DNA from: Aggregatibacter segnis
GTDB taxonomy: Bacteria > Pseudomonadota > Gammaproteobacteria > Enterobacterales > Pasteurellaceae
Direction of reading: 5' to 3'
Assembly: GCF_003130075.1 (NCBI RefSeq)
Contig: NZ_NRCW01000004.1
Location: forward strand, 186,001-250,000
DNA: 64,000 bases
How positions within the stretch are numbered: position 1 is the stretch's first letter; every line of letters begins with the position of its first letter. Positions 18,105-28,273 of the stretch are shown here, piece by piece. The notes under the pieces were generated by a model. That model was not told the origin of the DNA. It worked only from the letters and a program-made list of their open reading frames with translations, and searched no databases. A program made the translations under genes and the position numbers.

Positions 18105-19751
18105 ATGACAGAATCTTTTGCTCAACTTTTTGAAGAATCATTAAAAGACCTTGAAACCCGTCAAGGTGCAGTTGTTAAAGGTACCATCGTTGCTATCCAA
18201 AAAGGCTTCGTACTTGTAGATACCGGTTCTAAATCCGAGTCTGCAATTCCTTCCGAAGAATTTTTAAATGCACAAGGTGAATTGGAAGTTCAAGTTGGTG
18301 ATGTTGTTGATGTTGTGCTTAAAGCTGTGGATGATGGTTTCGGTGAAACTGTTGCTTCCCGCGCTGATGCAAAACGCAATGAAGCTTGGATTGTATTGGA
18401 AAAAGCTTACGACGAACAAGCAACTGTACTTGGTTTAGTTAACGGTAAAGTTAAAGGCGGCTTCACAGTTGAGTTAAACGGTGTTCGCGCATTCTTACCG
18501 GGTTCATTAGTTGATACCCGCCCAGTTCGTGATGCAGATCACTTACTTGGTAAAGAATTAGAATTCAAAGTAATCAAACTTGATCAAAAACGTAACAACG
18601 TTGTTGTTTCCCGTCGTGCAGTAATCGAATCTGAAAGCAGCCAAGATCGTGAAGAAGTATTAGCGAACCTATCTGAAGGTGCAGAAGTTAAAGGTACCGT
18701 TAAGAACTTAACTGACTACGGTGCATTCGTTGATTTAGGCGGTGTTGACGGTTTATTACATATTACCGATATGGCTTGGAAACGTGTTAAACACCCAAGC
18801 GAAATCGTTAATGTTGGAGATGAAATCACTGTTAAAGTATTGAAATTCGATAAAGATCGTACCCGTGTATCTTTAGGCTTAAAACAATTAGGTCAAGATC
18901 CTTGGGCGGCAATCGCTGAAAATCACCCAGTAAACAGCAAATTAACCGGTAAAGTCACTAACTTAACTGACTACGGTTGTTTCGTTGAAATTTTAGACGG
19001 TGTTGAAGGTTTAGTTCATGTTTCTGAAATGGATTGGACTAATAAAAATATTCACCCATCTAAAGTGGTTAGCTTAGGTGATGTAGTTGAAGTGATGGTA
19101 TTAGAAATCGATGAAGAACGTCGTCGTATTTCTTTAGGCTTAAAACAATGCAAAGCAAACCCATGGGCTCAATTCGCTGAAACTCACAACAAAGGCGACA
19201 AAGTTGTTGGTAAAATCAAATCTATTACTGACTTTGGTATCTTCATCGGTTTAGATGGCGGTATTGACGGTTTAGTTCATTTATCTGACATTTCTTGGAA
19301 TGTTCAAGGTGAAGAAGCTGTACGTAATTACAAAAAAGGTGATGAAGTTGCCGCAGTTGTATTACAAGTCGATGCAGTGAAAGAGCGTATTTCTTTAGGT
19401 ATCAAACAACTTGAAGAAGATCCATTCAATAACTTCGTTGCTATCAACAAAAAAGGCACTGTATTAAACGCTAAAGTTGTTGAAGCCGATGCGAAAGGCG
19501 CTAAAGTTGAATTAGACGGTGGTGTGGAAGGTTACATTCGCGCAGCAGATTTAACGAATGAAGTTGCTACAGGCGATGTGATTGAAGCAAAATACACTGG
19601 CGTAGATCGTAAAGCTCGTATCGTTCACTTATCTGTTCGTGCGAAAGATCAAGCTGAAGAAGCAGCGGCAGTTGCAAGCGTGAATAAGCAAGAAGATGTT
19701 GCTATTCCAAATGCAATGGCTGAAGCTTTCAAAGCGGCAAAAGGTGAATAA
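18105..19751 (+). CDS. rpsA: 30S ribosomal protein S1
   Basis: The 548-residue protein contains six S1 RNA-binding repeats. The last four carry recurring [20 protein letters not shown]-like and RISLGLKQ signatures. S1 binds mRNA on the small subunit and promotes initiation on structured leaders. The coding sequence uses a restricted set of codons (GGT, GTT, GAA, AAA, CGT), as expected for a very highly expressed gene. I found no uptake signal in it. A 97-base leader separates it from cmk. Confidence 0.97.
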   Translation: MTESFAQLFEESLKDLETRQGAVVKGTIVAIQKGFVLVDTGSKSESAIPSEEFLNAQGELEVQVGDVVDVVLKAVDDGFGETVASRADAKRNEAWIVLEKAYDEQATVLGLVNGKVKGGFTVELNGVRAFLPGSLVDTRPVRDADHLLGKELEFKVIKLDQKRNNVVVSRRAVIESESSQDREEVLANLSEGAEVKGTVKNLTDYGAFVDLGGVDGLLHITDMAWKRVKHPSEIVNVGDEITVKVLKFDKDRTRVSLGLKQLGQDPWAAIAENHPVNSKLTGKVTNLTDYGCFVEILDGVEGLVHVSEMDWTNKNIHPSKVVSLGDVVEVMVLEIDEERRRISLGLKQCKANPWAQFAETHNKGDKVVGKIKSITDFGIFIGLDGGIDGLVHLSDISWNVQGEEAVRNYKKGDEVAAVVLQVDAVKERISLGIKQLEEDPFNNFVAINKKGTVLNAKVVEADAKGAKVELDGGVEGYIRAADLTNEVATGDVIEAKYTGVDRKARIVHLSVRAKDQAEEAAAVASVNKQEDVAIPNAMAEAFKAAKGE

Positions 19752-19767
19752 TTCGCTTTGTTAATAA

Positions 19768-19793
19768 AACCGGCATAGCAATATGCCGGTTTA
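19768..19793 (+). terminator. Hairpin between rpsA and ihfB
   Basis: An 11-bp perfect stem AAACCGGCATA/TATGCCGGTTT with a GCAA tetraloop lies directly after rpsA. The following sequence (TTTAAAGAG) has only a short T-tract and leads into the ihfB ribosome-binding site AGGAG, so it may attenuate transcription or protect the rpsA 3' end. Confidence 0.65.
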
Positions 19794-19811
19794 AAGAGTT
19801 AGGAGAATAGT

Positions 19812-20096
19812 ATGACTAAATCAGAGCTGATTGAACTTTTAGTACAGAAAAATCACAGTGTACCTGTTAAATCTGTGGAAGAAGCGGTAAAAGCGATTTT
19901 AGAACAAATGTCATATGTATTAGAAAGTGGTGAACGTATCGAAGTACGTGGATTCGGTAGTTTTTCTTTGCATTGTCGCCAACCTCGTTTAGGTCGTAAT
20001 CCTAAAACTGGTGAACAAGTAAAATTGGATGCAAAATGTGTACCTTACTTTAAAGCAGGGAAAGAGCTAAGAGAACGCGTTGATGTTTACGCATAA
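19812..20096 (+). CDS. ihfB: Integration host factor beta subunit
   Basis: The 94-residue protein is a full-length HU/IHF-family DNA-bending protein. The [23 protein letters not shown] segment forms the beta-arm that inserts into the DNA minor groove, including the conserved Pro. Its place after rpsA is conserved and distinguishes it from ihfA and hup genes. The start is preceded by AGGAGAATAGT. Confidence 0.96.
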   Translation: MTKSELIELLVQKNHSVPVKSVEEAVKAILEQMSYVLESGERIEVRGFGSFSLHCRQPRLGRNPKTGEQVKLDAKCVPYFKAGKELRERVDVYA

Positions 20097-20118
20097 TTTA
20101 TTTGACTAACTTTTTATA

Positions 20119-20143
20119 ACGGCACTTTTAAGTGTCGTTTTTT
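20119..20143 (+). terminator. Intrinsic terminator after ihfB
   Basis: A 9-bp stem ACGGCACTT/AAGTGTCGT (one G-T pair on the RNA) with a minimal loop is followed by TTTTTAT. It would end the cmk-rpsA-ihfB transcript before lapA. Confidence 0.75.
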
Positions 20144-20193
20144 ATGCTTATTTTTGGCATAATGAAAGCAACTTTATTTTAAGGAGAAAGAAA

Positions 20194-20490
20194 ATGATTA
20201 AATATATTTTCGGATTAATCATCGTGTTAGCTATTGTGCTAGTTGCAGTCACCGTCGGTGCAAATAATGATCAAGTGATCACGTTCAACTATATTGTCGC
20301 ACAAAGCCAATTCCAACTTTCTACCTTGGTTGCTATTTTATTCGGCTTAGGACTTATCCTTGGTTGGTTCATTACCGGTTTTTTCTACATCAAACTAAAA
20401 CTTAAAAATATTGCATTAAATCGTCAGATCAAACGACAAACCCTACAAATTAATGAATTAACAAACAGTAGAGATAAGGTTTCTCAATAA
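20194..20490 (+). CDS. lapA: LapA (YciS) lipopolysaccharide assembly protein A
   Basis: The 98-residue protein has two membrane segments (about residues 3-22 and 42-64) and a short cytoplasmic coiled-coil-like tail, as in the LapA/YciS (DUF1049) family. In E. coli LapA is encoded with LapB and takes part in LPS homeostasis. The stop overlaps the lapB start by one base (TAATG), consistent with the conserved lapAB-pyrF-yciH order. Confidence 0.92.
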   Translation: MIKYIFGLIIVLAIVLVAVTVGANNDQVITFNYIVAQSQFQLSTLVAILFGLGLILGWFITGFFYIKLKLKNIALNRQIKRQTLQINELTNSRDKVSQ

Positions 20491-21680
20491 TGCTTGAATT
20501 GCTTTTCCTTCTTTTACCTATTGCTGCCGCTTATGGGTGGTATATGGGGCATCGTAGTGCTAAAAGGGATCAGGAGGACATAAGTAATAAACTTTCCCGT
20601 GATTATGTAACTGGGGTTAATTTTTTACTGGCAAATCAAACAGATAAAGCGGTTGATTTATTTTTGGATATGCTCCAAAAACAAGAAAGCGAGAATGAAA
20701 TTAATAGTTCGTCACAATTTGAGGCCGAATTAACATTAGGAAATCTTTTTCGTTCTAGAGGTGAGGTGGATCGTGCATTGCGAATTCACCAAGCATTAGA
20801 TAATAGCCCACATTATACCTTTGAACAAAAATTATTGGCTAAACAACAGCTTGCAAAAGATTTTATGGCTGTGGGTTTTTTTGATCGTGCTGAACATCTT
20901 TATATTTTAATGGTTGATGAGCCTGAATTTGCCGAGGCGGCATTACAACAGCTGGCGATTATTTATCAAAAAACGAAAGAATGGAAAAAAGCCATTAACG
21001 TTGCTGAAAAGCTTGCAAAAATCTCTCCTAAAAAAAATCATATCGAATTGGCACACTATTATTGTGAATACGTGCGCAATTTACCTCTAGATAGTAAAGA
21101 AAACCCTCAACAGATTTTATTGCAAGCCTTAAAGGTTTCTCCTAATTGTGCTAGGGCATCCATAATGCTTGCTGATTTAGCGATTAAACAAGAAAACTAT
21201 AAAAGTGCGGTCGATATTTTAGAAAATATTTTGACGCAAAATTCTGACTATATTGGTGAAGTTTTGAATACCTTGAGATTCTGCTACCAAAAATTAAATC
21301 AGTTAGATAATTTTGAGTTATTTCTCATCAAAGCCAATCAAAAAAATCATAATAGTGCAGTATCCTTGATGTTAGCTGATCTTATTGAAGAAAAAGATGG
21401 GCTTGCTGCGGCACAACTTAAGCTTTACCAACAACTTCAACAAAATCCGGCTACGCCTATTTTTCACCGTTTTATTCAATATCAAATTGATGATGCAGAA
21501 AATGGAAGAGGGAAGGATAGTTTGATTTTGTTACATAAAATGGTGGGAGAGCGCATTAAACAAACTTTTGATTATCGTTGTAGTAATTGCGGTTATCAAA
21601 CCCATAAATTAATTTGGTGTTGTCCCTCTTGTCGTCGATGGGAAACGATTAAACCGGTTAGCGCAATTGAACATGATTAG
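20490..21680 (+). CDS. lapB: LapB (YciM) lipopolysaccharide assembly regulator
   Basis: The 396-residue protein has an N-terminal membrane anchor (residues 1-18), a series of tetratricopeptide repeats through the central region, and a C-terminal rubredoxin-like zinc domain with two Cys pairs (CSNCG and CCPSC). In E. coli LapB works with FtsH to control LpxC turnover and hence LPS synthesis. The rubredoxin domain is required for this and is intact here. One uptake signal (near 21203) lies within the coding region. Confidence 0.94.
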   Translation: MLELLFLLLPIAAAYGWYMGHRSAKRDQEDISNKLSRDYVTGVNFLLANQTDKAVDLFLDMLQKQESENEINSSSQFEAELTLGNLFRSRGEVDRALRIHQALDNSPHYTFEQKLLAKQQLAKDFMAVGFFDRAEHLYILMVDEPEFAEAALQQLAIIYQKTKEWKKAINVAEKLAKISPKKNHIELAHYYCEYVRNLPLDSKENPQQILLQALKVSPNCARASIMLADLAIKQENYKSAVDILENILTQNSDYIGEVLNTLRFCYQKLNQLDNFELFLIKANQKNHNSAVSLMLADLIEEKDGLAAAQLKLYQQLQQNPATPIFHRFIQYQIDDAENGRGKDSLILLHKMVGERIKQTFDYRCSNCGYQTHKLIWCCPSCRRWETIKPVSAIEHD

Positions 21681-21713
21681 CCGCTAACATTGCTTATCTG
21701 TAAGGAGAAAACT

Positions 21714-22406
21714 ATGACAAATAAAGTCATCATCGCATTAGATTATGAAAAAGAAGCAGATGCTTTAGCGTTAGTTGATCAGCTTGACCCACAAAATTGT
21801 CGTTTAAAAGTCGGGAAAGAAATGTTTACCACTCTTGGAACCAATTTTGTGAAGCAATTACATTCGCGTAATTTTGATGTTTTCCTTGATTTGAAATTTC
21901 ATGATATTCCGAATACCGTGGCAAGAGCGGTACGTTCTGCGGCTGATTTAGGTGTTTGGATGGTGGATTTACATGCGAGCGGTGGTTTGCGTATGATGGA
22001 TGAAGCGAAAAAAATTCTTGAGCCTTATGGAAAAGAGGCGCCGTTATTAATTGGGGTGACCGTGTTAACGAGTATGGAAGATTTGGATTTATTGCAAATT
22101 GGCATTAATGCCTCTCCAATGGAACAGGTGATTCGTCTAGCGCATTTGACCCAACGTGCAGGTTTAGATGGCGTGGTATGTTCTCCGCAGGAAGTGGAAA
22201 TTTTACGTCGTAACTGTGGTGAAAATTTCTTGCTTGTAACACCGGGCATTCGTCCGATTGGCGCCGATTTTGGTGATCAACGTCGTGTGATGACACCAGC
22301 TGCTGCGATTCGTTCAGGTTCTGATTATTTGGTCATTGGACGTCCAATTACGCAGGCTGAAAATCCGGCAGAGGTATTGAAAGCGATTAACGCTTCTATC
22401 GCGTAA
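21714..22406 (+). CDS. pyrF: Orotidine 5'-phosphate decarboxylase
   Basis: The 230-residue protein catalyses the last step of UMP synthesis. The active-site segment [11 protein letters not shown], with its Asp-x-Lys-x-x-Asp arrangement, and the phosphate-binding TPGIRP and VIGRPIT motifs are present. I chose the ATG at 21714, preceded by AAGGAG, over an upstream in-frame start that would add eight unlikely residues. It follows lapB and precedes yciH as in related genomes. Confidence 0.96.
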   Translation: MTNKVIIALDYEKEADALALVDQLDPQNCRLKVGKEMFTTLGTNFVKQLHSRNFDVFLDLKFHDIPNTVARAVRSAADLGVWMVDLHASGGLRMMDEAKKILEPYGKEAPLLIGVTVLTSMEDLDLLQIGINASPMEQVIRLAHLTQRAGLDGVVCSPQEVEILRRNCGENFLLVTPGIRPIGADFGDQRRVMTPAAAIRSGSDYLVIGRPITQAENPAEVLKAINASIA

Positions 22407-22412
22407 TTTATT

Positions 22413-22730
22413 ATGACAAATCAATTAGTTTATTCTACTGAAGTAGGACGGATTAAAGCCGATAAACCGCAGGAAGAGATTCCACAAAGTGATGGTATCG
22501 TACGAATTCAACTGCAAAAAAGTGGTCGTAAAGGTAATGGTGTGAGCATTATTACCGGGCTTGGATTAGCCGAAACCGAATTGAAAACCTTAGCCGCGGA
22601 ACTAAAAAAACGTTGTGGATGTGGTGGTTCAGTAAAAAATCATACCATCGAAATTCAGGGTGAAAAACGTGATTTACTGAAACAGCTACTGGAGCAGAAA
22701 GGCTACAAGGTGAAATTAGCCGGGGGATAA
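22413..22730 (+). CDS. yciH: YciH, SUI1/eIF1-family translation factor homologue
   Basis: The 105-residue protein belongs to the SUI1 family. The KKRCGCGGSVKNHTIEIQGEKRD segment is the diagnostic core of the fold. In E. coli YciH affects discrimination against non-canonical initiation, similar to IF3 C-domain activity. It starts six bases after pyrF and ends directly at a strong intrinsic terminator. Confidence 0.93.
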   Translation: MTNQLVYSTEVGRIKADKPQEEIPQSDGIVRIQLQKSGRKGNGVSIITGLGLAETELKTLAAELKKRCGCGGSVKNHTIEIQGEKRDLLKQLLEQKGYKVKLAGG

Positions 22731-22760
22731 AAAAGTGGGTTTGATACCCACTTTTTATTT
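22731..22760 (+). terminator. Intrinsic terminator after yciH
   Basis: A 9-bp stem AAAGTGGGT/ACCCACTTT with a five-base loop is followed by TTATTTTT. It ends the lapAB-pyrF-yciH transcript. It is also close to the stop of the converging sirB-like gene. Confidence 0.85.
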
Positions 22761-23111
22761 TTAGTGAAAATAACCGATTAGGATCGTGCTTATCAGTAAC
22801 ACAAGCGCCAAGAAGAAAAAGTGCGGTTGATTTTGCAATTGTTTTTTACTGAAGAATTTTGCCGAGAAGATGACATAGCTGATCAATAATACCGTCTTCG
22901 CAATAATCCACACCGGTAAGCCGTAGTTAAATATAAATAGCATGATAATACCGCTTAAAACCAATAGGGTATCTATTAAGTGCGGTAGAATTTTCAACGA
23001 TTTGACTGCTCGCCAGTCTTTCTTTGTTAACTGCATAGCACCACGAATAATGAGTAATCCGAGGCTGACAAAGGCACAAATAATGTGCAAATAAACTAAA
23101 TAAATATCCAT
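22761..23111 (-). CDS. SirB2-family integral membrane protein
   Basis: The 116-residue protein has four hydrophobic segments and resembles the SirB2/YchQ family, named as an invasion-gene expression upregulator in Salmonella. The molecular function is unknown. Typical features are the short N-terminus YLVYLHIICAFVSLGLLIIRG and the central KILPHLIDTLLVLSGI. It lies convergent to yciH and downstream of gyrA on the minus strand, separated from gyrA by a strong hairpin. Two uptake signals (near 22820 and 22979) fall inside it. Confidence 0.8.
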   Translation of the reverse strand: MDIYLVYLHIICAFVSLGLLIIRGAMQLTKKDWRAVKSLKILPHLIDTLLVLSGIIMLFIFNYGLPVWIIAKTVLLISYVIFSAKFFSKKQLQNQPHFFFLALVLLISTILIGYFH

Positions 23112-23124
23112 TTATCCCCCAATA

Positions 23125-23157
23125 TTTAAGGCAGCAATAAAACACTGCTGCCTTAAA
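23125..23157 (-). terminator. Hairpin terminator after gyrA
   Basis: A 12-bp perfect stem TTTAAGGCAGCA/TGCTGCCTTAAA with a nine-base loop lies just beyond the gyrA stop. The T-tract is provided partly by the stem itself, so it may act in both directions. Confidence 0.7.
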
Positions 23158-23171
23158 ATGATCTTGTTTTG

Positions 23172-25829
23172 TTATTCTTCGGTATTTTCTACTGCACTTT
23201 CTTGTTCGCCTTCCTCGTCATCGACATCGCAGATACGCTCCAAGCTCACAACATGCTCATTTTCACTTGTGCGGATTAAGCGAACACCTTGCGTGTTACG
23301 TCCGACGATGCTGACTTCGCTTACGCGGGTACGAACAAGGGTGCCAGCATCGGTGATCAGCATGATTTGGTCAGTATCAACGACTTGGGTTGCCGCAACG
23401 ACTTTGCCATTACGTTCACTTACCTTAATGGAAATCACCCCTTTGGTATTACGGGATTTGGTCGGATATTCTTCTAACTTCGTCCGTTTGCCGTAGCCGT
23501 TTTGTGTCGCAGTCAGAATTTCGCCATCGTTTTTCGGAATCACTAAAGAAACGACTTTATCGATGTTGAGATCTAAGGTTTCTTCTGCGTTGTCATCAGA
23601 AACATCGTCAATTTCAACCGCACTTTCATCGTCATTCAGATCATTGGTTAAGGCGAGTTTGATACCACGTACCCCTGTCGCCAAACGCCCCATTGCACGG
23701 ACAGCGGATTCGCTGAAACGTACTACGCGACCTTGGGAAGAGAACAACATGATTTCATTGTTGCCGTCGGTAATATCTACGCCAATCAATTCATCTTCAT
23801 CGCGTAAGTTCAGCGCGATGATACCGCTAGAACGCGGGCGGCTGAATTCGGTTAGCGCAATTTTCTTCACAATACCGCCGGCGGTTGCCATGACGACGAA
23901 TTTATCTTCCTCGTAAGCGGTCACCGGTAAAATGGCGGTAATACGTTCATTTTCATTGAGCGGTAAAATATTGACGATTGGTCGTCCGCGCGAGCCACGG
24001 CTGGCCTGCGGAAGTTGATATACTTTCAACCAATATAAGCGTCCACGGCTGGAGAAACAGAGAATGGTGTCATGAGTATTGGCAACTAAGAGTTTCTCAA
24101 TGAAATCTTCTTCTTTCATTTTCGTTGCCGATTTACCTTTGCCACCGCGGCGTTGTGCTTCGTAATCGCTAATTGGCTGATATTTCACATAGCCTTCGTG
24201 AGAAAGCGTCACCACCACATCTTCTTGGGCGATTAAATCTTCTAAATTAATGTCACCGGAAGCGGCGGTAATTTCTGTTCTGCGCGGATCGTTAAATTGT
24301 TCGCGGATTTGTTCCAGCTCTTCACGAATCACTTCCATTAAGCGTTCAGGACTGCGTAGGATATAGAGTAATTCGCCGATGGCTTCCAGTAATTTTTTGT
24401 ATTCGTCTAGGATTTCGTCATGACCTAAGTTGGTCAATTTTTGTAAACGTAAATCTAAAATGGCTTGGGCTTGGACTTCGGTCAAATAATATAAACCGTC
24501 ACGGATACCATATTGTTCGTCTAAATCTTCTGGGCGAGCAGCATCTACACCGGTTGCTGCCAACATTTCTGCCACATGACCAAGCTGCCATGGACGGGCA
24601 AGCAATTCACGTTTAGCACTTTCCGGATTTGGCGCTTGACGAATCAATTCGATAATAGGATCTACGTTTGCCAACGCAATGGCGAGGCCTTCCAAAATAT
24701 GCGTACGTTCACGTGCTTTGCGCAATTCAAAAATGGTACGGCGGGTCACCACTTCGCGGCGGTGTAACACAAACGCTTCAATGAGTTGTTTTAAATTCAA
24801 GAGTTTCGGCTGACCGTGGTCTAATGCCACGATATTAATCCCGAAAGTGACCTGCATTTGCGTGAGGGCATACAAGTTGTTTAATACCACTTCACCCACT
24901 GCATCGCGCTTGATTTCAATAACGATACGCATACCGTCTTTATCTGATTCATCACGCAGGCCACTGATGCCTTCAATTTTTTTCTCTTTGACGAATTCCG
25001 CAATTTTTTCGATTAATTTGGCTTTATTAACTTGATACGGAATTTCGTTAACGATGATGCTTTCACGGCCTTTTTCATCGGTTTCAATTTCCGCACGGGC
25101 ACGGACATAAATTTTACCACGACCAGTCTTATAGGCTTCTTCAATGCCTTTACGACCGTTAATGAGTGCCGCAGTGGGGAAATCCGGACCGGGAATATGA
25201 CTCATCAATTCATCAATAGTGATGTCGTTATTTTCGATATAAGCCAAGCAGCCGTCTAATACTTCGCCTAGATTGTGTGGTGGGATATTGGTCGCCATCC
25301 CCACAGCAATCCCGGAGGAGCCGTTGACCAATAAGGCTGGGACTTTGGTTGGTAACACTTCAGGAATTTGTTCCGAACCATCATAGTTTGGCACAAAATT
25401 GACGGTTTCTTTGTCTAAATCGGCCAGTAATTCATGGGCAATTTTGGTCATACGGGCTTCCGTATAACGCATCGCCGCTGGCGCATCGCCATCTACAGAT
25501 CCGAAGTTACCTTGACCGTCCACTAACATATAACGCAAGGAGAAAGGTTGCGCCATACGCACCAAGGTATCATATACCGCGCTATCACCGTGTGGGTGGT
25601 ATTTACCGATAACGTCACCCACAATACGGGCAGATTTACGGTAAGGTTTATTGTAGGCATTGCCCCCTTCGTGCATAGCAAATAACACGCGGCGGTGTAC
25701 CGGTTTTAAGCCGTCACGTACATCAGGCAAGGCACGTCCTACAATAACGGACATGGCGTAATCGAGGTATGAAGATTTCAGCTCTTCTTCAATACTGACC
25801 GGCGTAATATCTTGGACGAAATCAGACAT
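23172..25829 (-). CDS. gyrA: DNA gyrase subunit A
   Basis: The 885-residue protein has the breakage-reunion domain with catalytic Tyr122 (AAMRYTE) and a C-terminal beta-pinwheel. The pinwheel carries the GyrA-box (motif QRRGGKG, near residue 560) that distinguishes gyrase from topoisomerase IV. The C-terminal tail is acidic ([18 protein letters not shown]). In the quinolone-resistance region the residues are Ser83 and Asp87 ([10 protein letters not shown]), the susceptible type. It is transcribed alone, toward sirB. An uptake signal lies within it near 23620. Confidence 0.98.
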   Translation of the reverse strand: MSDFVQDITPVSIEEELKSSYLDYAMSVIVGRALPDVRDGLKPVHRRVLFAMHEGGNAYNKPYRKSARIVGDVIGKYHPHGDSAVYDTLVRMAQPFSLRYMLVDGQGNFGSVDGDAPAAMRYTEARMTKIAHELLADLDKETVNFVPNYDGSEQIPEVLPTKVPALLVNGSSGIAVGMATNIPPHNLGEVLDGCLAYIENNDITIDELMSHIPGPDFPTAALINGRKGIEEAYKTGRGKIYVRARAEIETDEKGRESIIVNEIPYQVNKAKLIEKIAEFVKEKKIEGISGLRDESDKDGMRIVIEIKRDAVGEVVLNNLYALTQMQVTFGINIVALDHGQPKLLNLKQLIEAFVLHRREVVTRRTIFELRKARERTHILEGLAIALANVDPIIELIRQAPNPESAKRELLARPWQLGHVAEMLAATGVDAARPEDLDEQYGIRDGLYYLTEVQAQAILDLRLQKLTNLGHDEILDEYKKLLEAIGELLYILRSPERLMEVIREELEQIREQFNDPRRTEITAASGDINLEDLIAQEDVVVTLSHEGYVKYQPISDYEAQRRGGKGKSATKMKEEDFIEKLLVANTHDTILCFSSRGRLYWLKVYQLPQASRGSRGRPIVNILPLNENERITAILPVTAYEEDKFVVMATAGGIVKKIALTEFSRPRSSGIIALNLRDEDELIGVDITDGNNEIMLFSSQGRVVRFSESAVRAMGRLATGVRGIKLALTNDLNDDESAVEIDDVSDDNAEETLDLNIDKVVSLVIPKNDGEILTATQNGYGKRTKLEEYPTKSRNTKGVISIKVSERNGKVVAATQVVDTDQIMLITDAGTLVRTRVSEVSIVGRNTQGVRLIRTSENEHVVSLERICDVDDEEGEQESAVENTEE

Positions 25830-25964
25830 TTAGAACTTCCTAATCATTAAATTTAATAGTGAAAAAATTGGCGTAATTATAGCACAACAAGGCATTTTCC
25901 CCTAAGGAAAATCTTGTTTTTAGACGAGAAAAGTGCGGTCGGTTTTTGATATGTTTTTAATATG

Positions 25965-25992
25965 AATAAGGCGATTCAAAGACCGCCTTATT
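25965..25992 (-). terminator. Intrinsic terminator after fur
   Basis: A 9-bp stem AATAAGGCG/CGCCTTATT with a ten-base loop lies just after the fur stop. On the minus strand it leads into an A/T-rich tract, ending the ybfE-fldA-fur transcript. Confidence 0.65.
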
Positions 25993-25997
25993 TGTGA

Positions 25998-26438
25998 TTA
26001 TTTTTTGTTATTTTCTGAACATTGATGGATATCGCTGCATTTTCCGTAAAGGTACAGGCTGTGACTAGAAAGCTCAATACCATGTTGTTTACTGATTTCT
26101 TTTTGGCGACTTTCAATTAATTCATCATTGAATTCAAACACTTTTCCACAATCGGTACAAATAATGTGATCGTGATGCTGTGTTGGTGCTAATTCAAAGA
26201 CGGATTTATTCCCTTCAAAGTTGTGACGAATTAAAATTTTTGCTTCATCGAATTGGTTTAAAACACGATAGACCGTCGCCAAACCGATATCTGCACCATT
26301 TTCTAATAACATTTTGTAAACATCTTCCGCAGAAAAATGCTGTTCACTGTGTTTTTGCATTAAAGCAAGAATCGTCAAACGAGGCTCGGTGATTTTTAAT
26401 CCTGCTTTTTTTAATAATTTAATATTTTCTTCAGACAT
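25998..26438 (-). CDS. fur: Ferric uptake regulator Fur
   Basis: The 146-residue protein has an N-terminal winged helix (GLKITEPRLTILALMQ) and a metal-binding and dimerisation domain with the HHDHIICTDCGKVFEF motif carrying the regulatory His/Asp and structural Cys. It represses iron-uptake genes when Fe(II) is bound. It is downstream of fldA in the same orientation, with 18 bases between, an arrangement also seen in enterics. A Fur box candidate lies upstream of the operon, so autoregulation is likely. Confidence 0.97.
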   Translation of the reverse strand: MSEENIKLLKKAGLKITEPRLTILALMQKHSEQHFSAEDVYKMLLENGADIGLATVYRVLNQFDEAKILIRHNFEGNKSVFELAPTQHHDHIICTDCGKVFEFNDELIESRQKEISKQHGIELSSHSLYLYGKCSDIHQCSENNKK

Positions 26439-26456
26439 AACAGCTCCTTTTTGCTA

Positions 26457-26981
26457 TTAAGCTAACTCAGCTAAACACATTTCGTCATAAACTTGTTTAA
26501 CCCACTTGTTGACACGTTCAGACGTTAATTCCGGTTGACGATCCTCATCAATACATAATCCGACAAAGGTATTATCGTCAACTAATGCTTGTGATGATTC
26601 GAATGTGTAACCTTCGGTTGGCCAGTGACCAACAATAATTGCACCGTGAGGTTCAACAATATTGCGTATTGTTCCCATCGCATCACAGAAATAATCGGCG
26701 TAATCTTCTTGGTCGCCACAGCCGAAAATCGCAACAAGTTTATCGGTAAAATCAATTTGTTCTAATGTTGGGAAAAAATCATCCCAGTCGCATTGCGCTT
26801 CACCGTAATACCAAGTTGGGATACCAAATAGAAGAAAATCATACGCCTCGATATCTTCTTTGCTGCTTTTTGCAATGTCACGAATATCAACTAATTCGCT
26901 ACCTAATTGTTTTTGAATCATTTTGGCAATGTTTTCAGTATTGCCTGTATCACTACCATAAAATAAGCCGACAACAGCCAT
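26457..26981 (-). CDS. fldA: Flavodoxin I
   Basis: The 174-residue protein is a long-chain flavodoxin. The FMN phosphate-binding loop GSDTGNTENIA is at about residues 9-19, and the isoalloxazine-flanking residues lie in PTWYYGE and CGDQEDYADYF. It carries low-potential electrons to partners such as radical SAM enzymes, biotin synthase and MetH. It lies between the ybfE homologue and fur, all on the minus strand. Confidence 0.96.
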   Translation of the reverse strand: MAVVGLFYGSDTGNTENIAKMIQKQLGSELVDIRDIAKSSKEDIEAYDFLLFGIPTWYYGEAQCDWDDFFPTLEQIDFTDKLVAIFGCGDQEDYADYFCDAMGTIRNIVEPHGAIIVGHWPTEGYTFESSQALVDDNTFVGLCIDEDRQPELTSERVNKWVKQVYDEMCLAELA

Positions 26982-26989
26982 CTTGTTAC

Positions 26990-27268
26990 CTATTTCTTAA
27001 CGTTAAAATAATCTTGTAAAATTGCTACGATTAGCTCGGAACGATTCACGTTTCGAGTTACTGCTAAATCTTCTAGTTGTTGAACCAAATCCGCATGCAA
27101 TTTCAATTCGACACGCTTTAATCCACAGGATTTATCACGTTTTAATTGATTGCGTTTATTAATACGAATTTGTTGCTCCCGACTCAGTGGATTGGTTTTC
27201 GGACGCCCAACTCTACGAATTTCACTAAATAAATCTAAGGTAATGCAGTCAGAATCTTGTTTTGCCAT
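26990..27268 (-). CDS. ybfE: YbfE-like ribbon-helix-helix protein (LexA-regulated protein in E. coli)
   Basis: From the ATG at 27268 the product is 92 residues, MAKQDSD..., matching the length of E. coli YbfE (about 97). The conserved block GRPKTNPLSREQQIRINKRNQLKRDK and a C-terminal ribbon-helix-helix-like RVELKLHADLVQQL...RSELIVAIL are visible. The frame stays open upstream, but those residues are not family-like. YbfE is LexA-regulated in E. coli and of unknown function. I see no CTGT-N8-ACAG LexA box here; a Fur-like box lies upstream instead. It leads the fldA-fur operon. Confidence 0.85.
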   Translation of the reverse strand: MAKQDSDCITLDLFSEIRRVGRPKTNPLSREQQIRINKRNQLKRDKSCGLKRVELKLHADLVQQLEDLAVTRNVNRSELIVAILQDYFNVKK

Positions 27269-27315
27269 TTTGTTAACCACTGGCGTGTTCATCACATCGA
27301 ATAAAGAATTATTCA

Positions 27316-27336
27316 GAAAGTGATAATGATAAGCCA
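27316..27336 (-). promoter_or_regulatory. Fur box candidate upstream of ybfE-fldA-fur
   Basis: GATAATGATAAG on the plus strand (27322-27333) contains two tandem Fur hexamers (GATAAT, GATAAG). The 7-1-7 reading TGATAAT-G-ATAAGCC matches one perfect arm and one weak arm. It lies 54-64 bases upstream of the ybfE ATG and would give iron-dependent autoregulation. Confidence 0.45.
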
Positions 27337-27386
27337 CAACGAAATTTGTTGCGAACTATATCATAAATTCCGCACCAAATGAAATT

Positions 27387-28187
27387 CTATTTGGATTCAT
27401 CTGAGCTATTAATTCTATCTAAAAAATGCGTGATCGCGCGGATAACAAATTGCGGTTTTTCTGCGTGAACCCAATGTCCGCTGCCGTTGATGGTGAAGGA
27501 GGTCGCCTGTGGACATTGGGATAAAATTCGATCGGTATATTCGGGTAATATATAAGATGAATTGCCGCCTTTGATAAACAAACAAGGTTGTTTGATATGG
27601 CGAGATTCCCAGCCCATTAAGTGAGGGTAATTGCGCTTAAGTGCGGTTAAATTAAAGCGAAAAGAATTGTCACTTGAGGTATCAAAGGATTTCAGCATAA
27701 ACTGTTGCACGCTTTCATCGTGAATATGCTGCGCCAAAATGGGTTTGGCTTCTTGACGGGTATGGGGTTGTGCATTTTTTACAGCAAACAAACCGTTGAA
27801 TACATCATCGTGCCCATGTTCGCCATAAGCAATAGGGGCAATATCAATCACCACTAAGCGTTTTACTAATTCAGGATAATTTGCTGCACAAGCCATAGCG
27901 GTTTTACCGCCCATGGAATGCCCAACTAAAATCACTTCTCGAATACCCAAAGATTGAATGACCTGAAATACATCTTCCGCCATTAAATCGTAATTCATTT
28001 CTTCGCTGTGAAAACTCGCGCCGTGATTACGTAAATCCACCCGTAAAATAGAATAATCATCACTAAATGCGCGTGCGATCACACCCAAGTTATTCATATC
28101 GCCGAACAAACCGTGAATAAACACCAAAACAGGTTTGTTAATTGCTTGTTTTAATTCATTAAATTGGAAGTTGAGTAATTTTTTCAT
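27387..28187 (-). CDS. ybfF: YbfF-like alpha/beta-hydrolase (esterase)
   Basis: The 266-residue protein is an alpha/beta-hydrolase. The oxyanion segment FIHGLFGD is near residue 24, the nucleophile elbow GHSMGG near residue 93, and the C-terminal His in GSGHWVHAEKP. It matches YbfF, an esterase active on short acyl chains. It is divergent from seqA, as in E. coli where ybfF-seqA and ybfE-fldA-fur are neighbours. The 86-base gap to seqA holds both promoters. Confidence 0.92.
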   Translation of the reverse strand: MKKLLNFQFNELKQAINKPVLVFIHGLFGDMNNLGVIARAFSDDYSILRVDLRNHGASFHSEEMNYDLMAEDVFQVIQSLGIREVILVGHSMGGKTAMACAANYPELVKRLVVIDIAPIAYGEHGHDDVFNGLFAVKNAQPHTRQEAKPILAQHIHDESVQQFMLKSFDTSSDNSFRFNLTALKRNYPHLMGWESRHIKQPCLFIKGGNSSYILPEYTDRILSQCPQATSFTINGSGHWVHAEKPQFVIRAITHFLDRINSSDESK

Positions 28188-28273
28188 CGACTGAATTTGG
28201 GGCTAGAGAATTTGCTAATAGCTCGCTATAATGTGCGAAAAGGTTAAATAGATCAAGCAAGTGGAGAGAGAAA

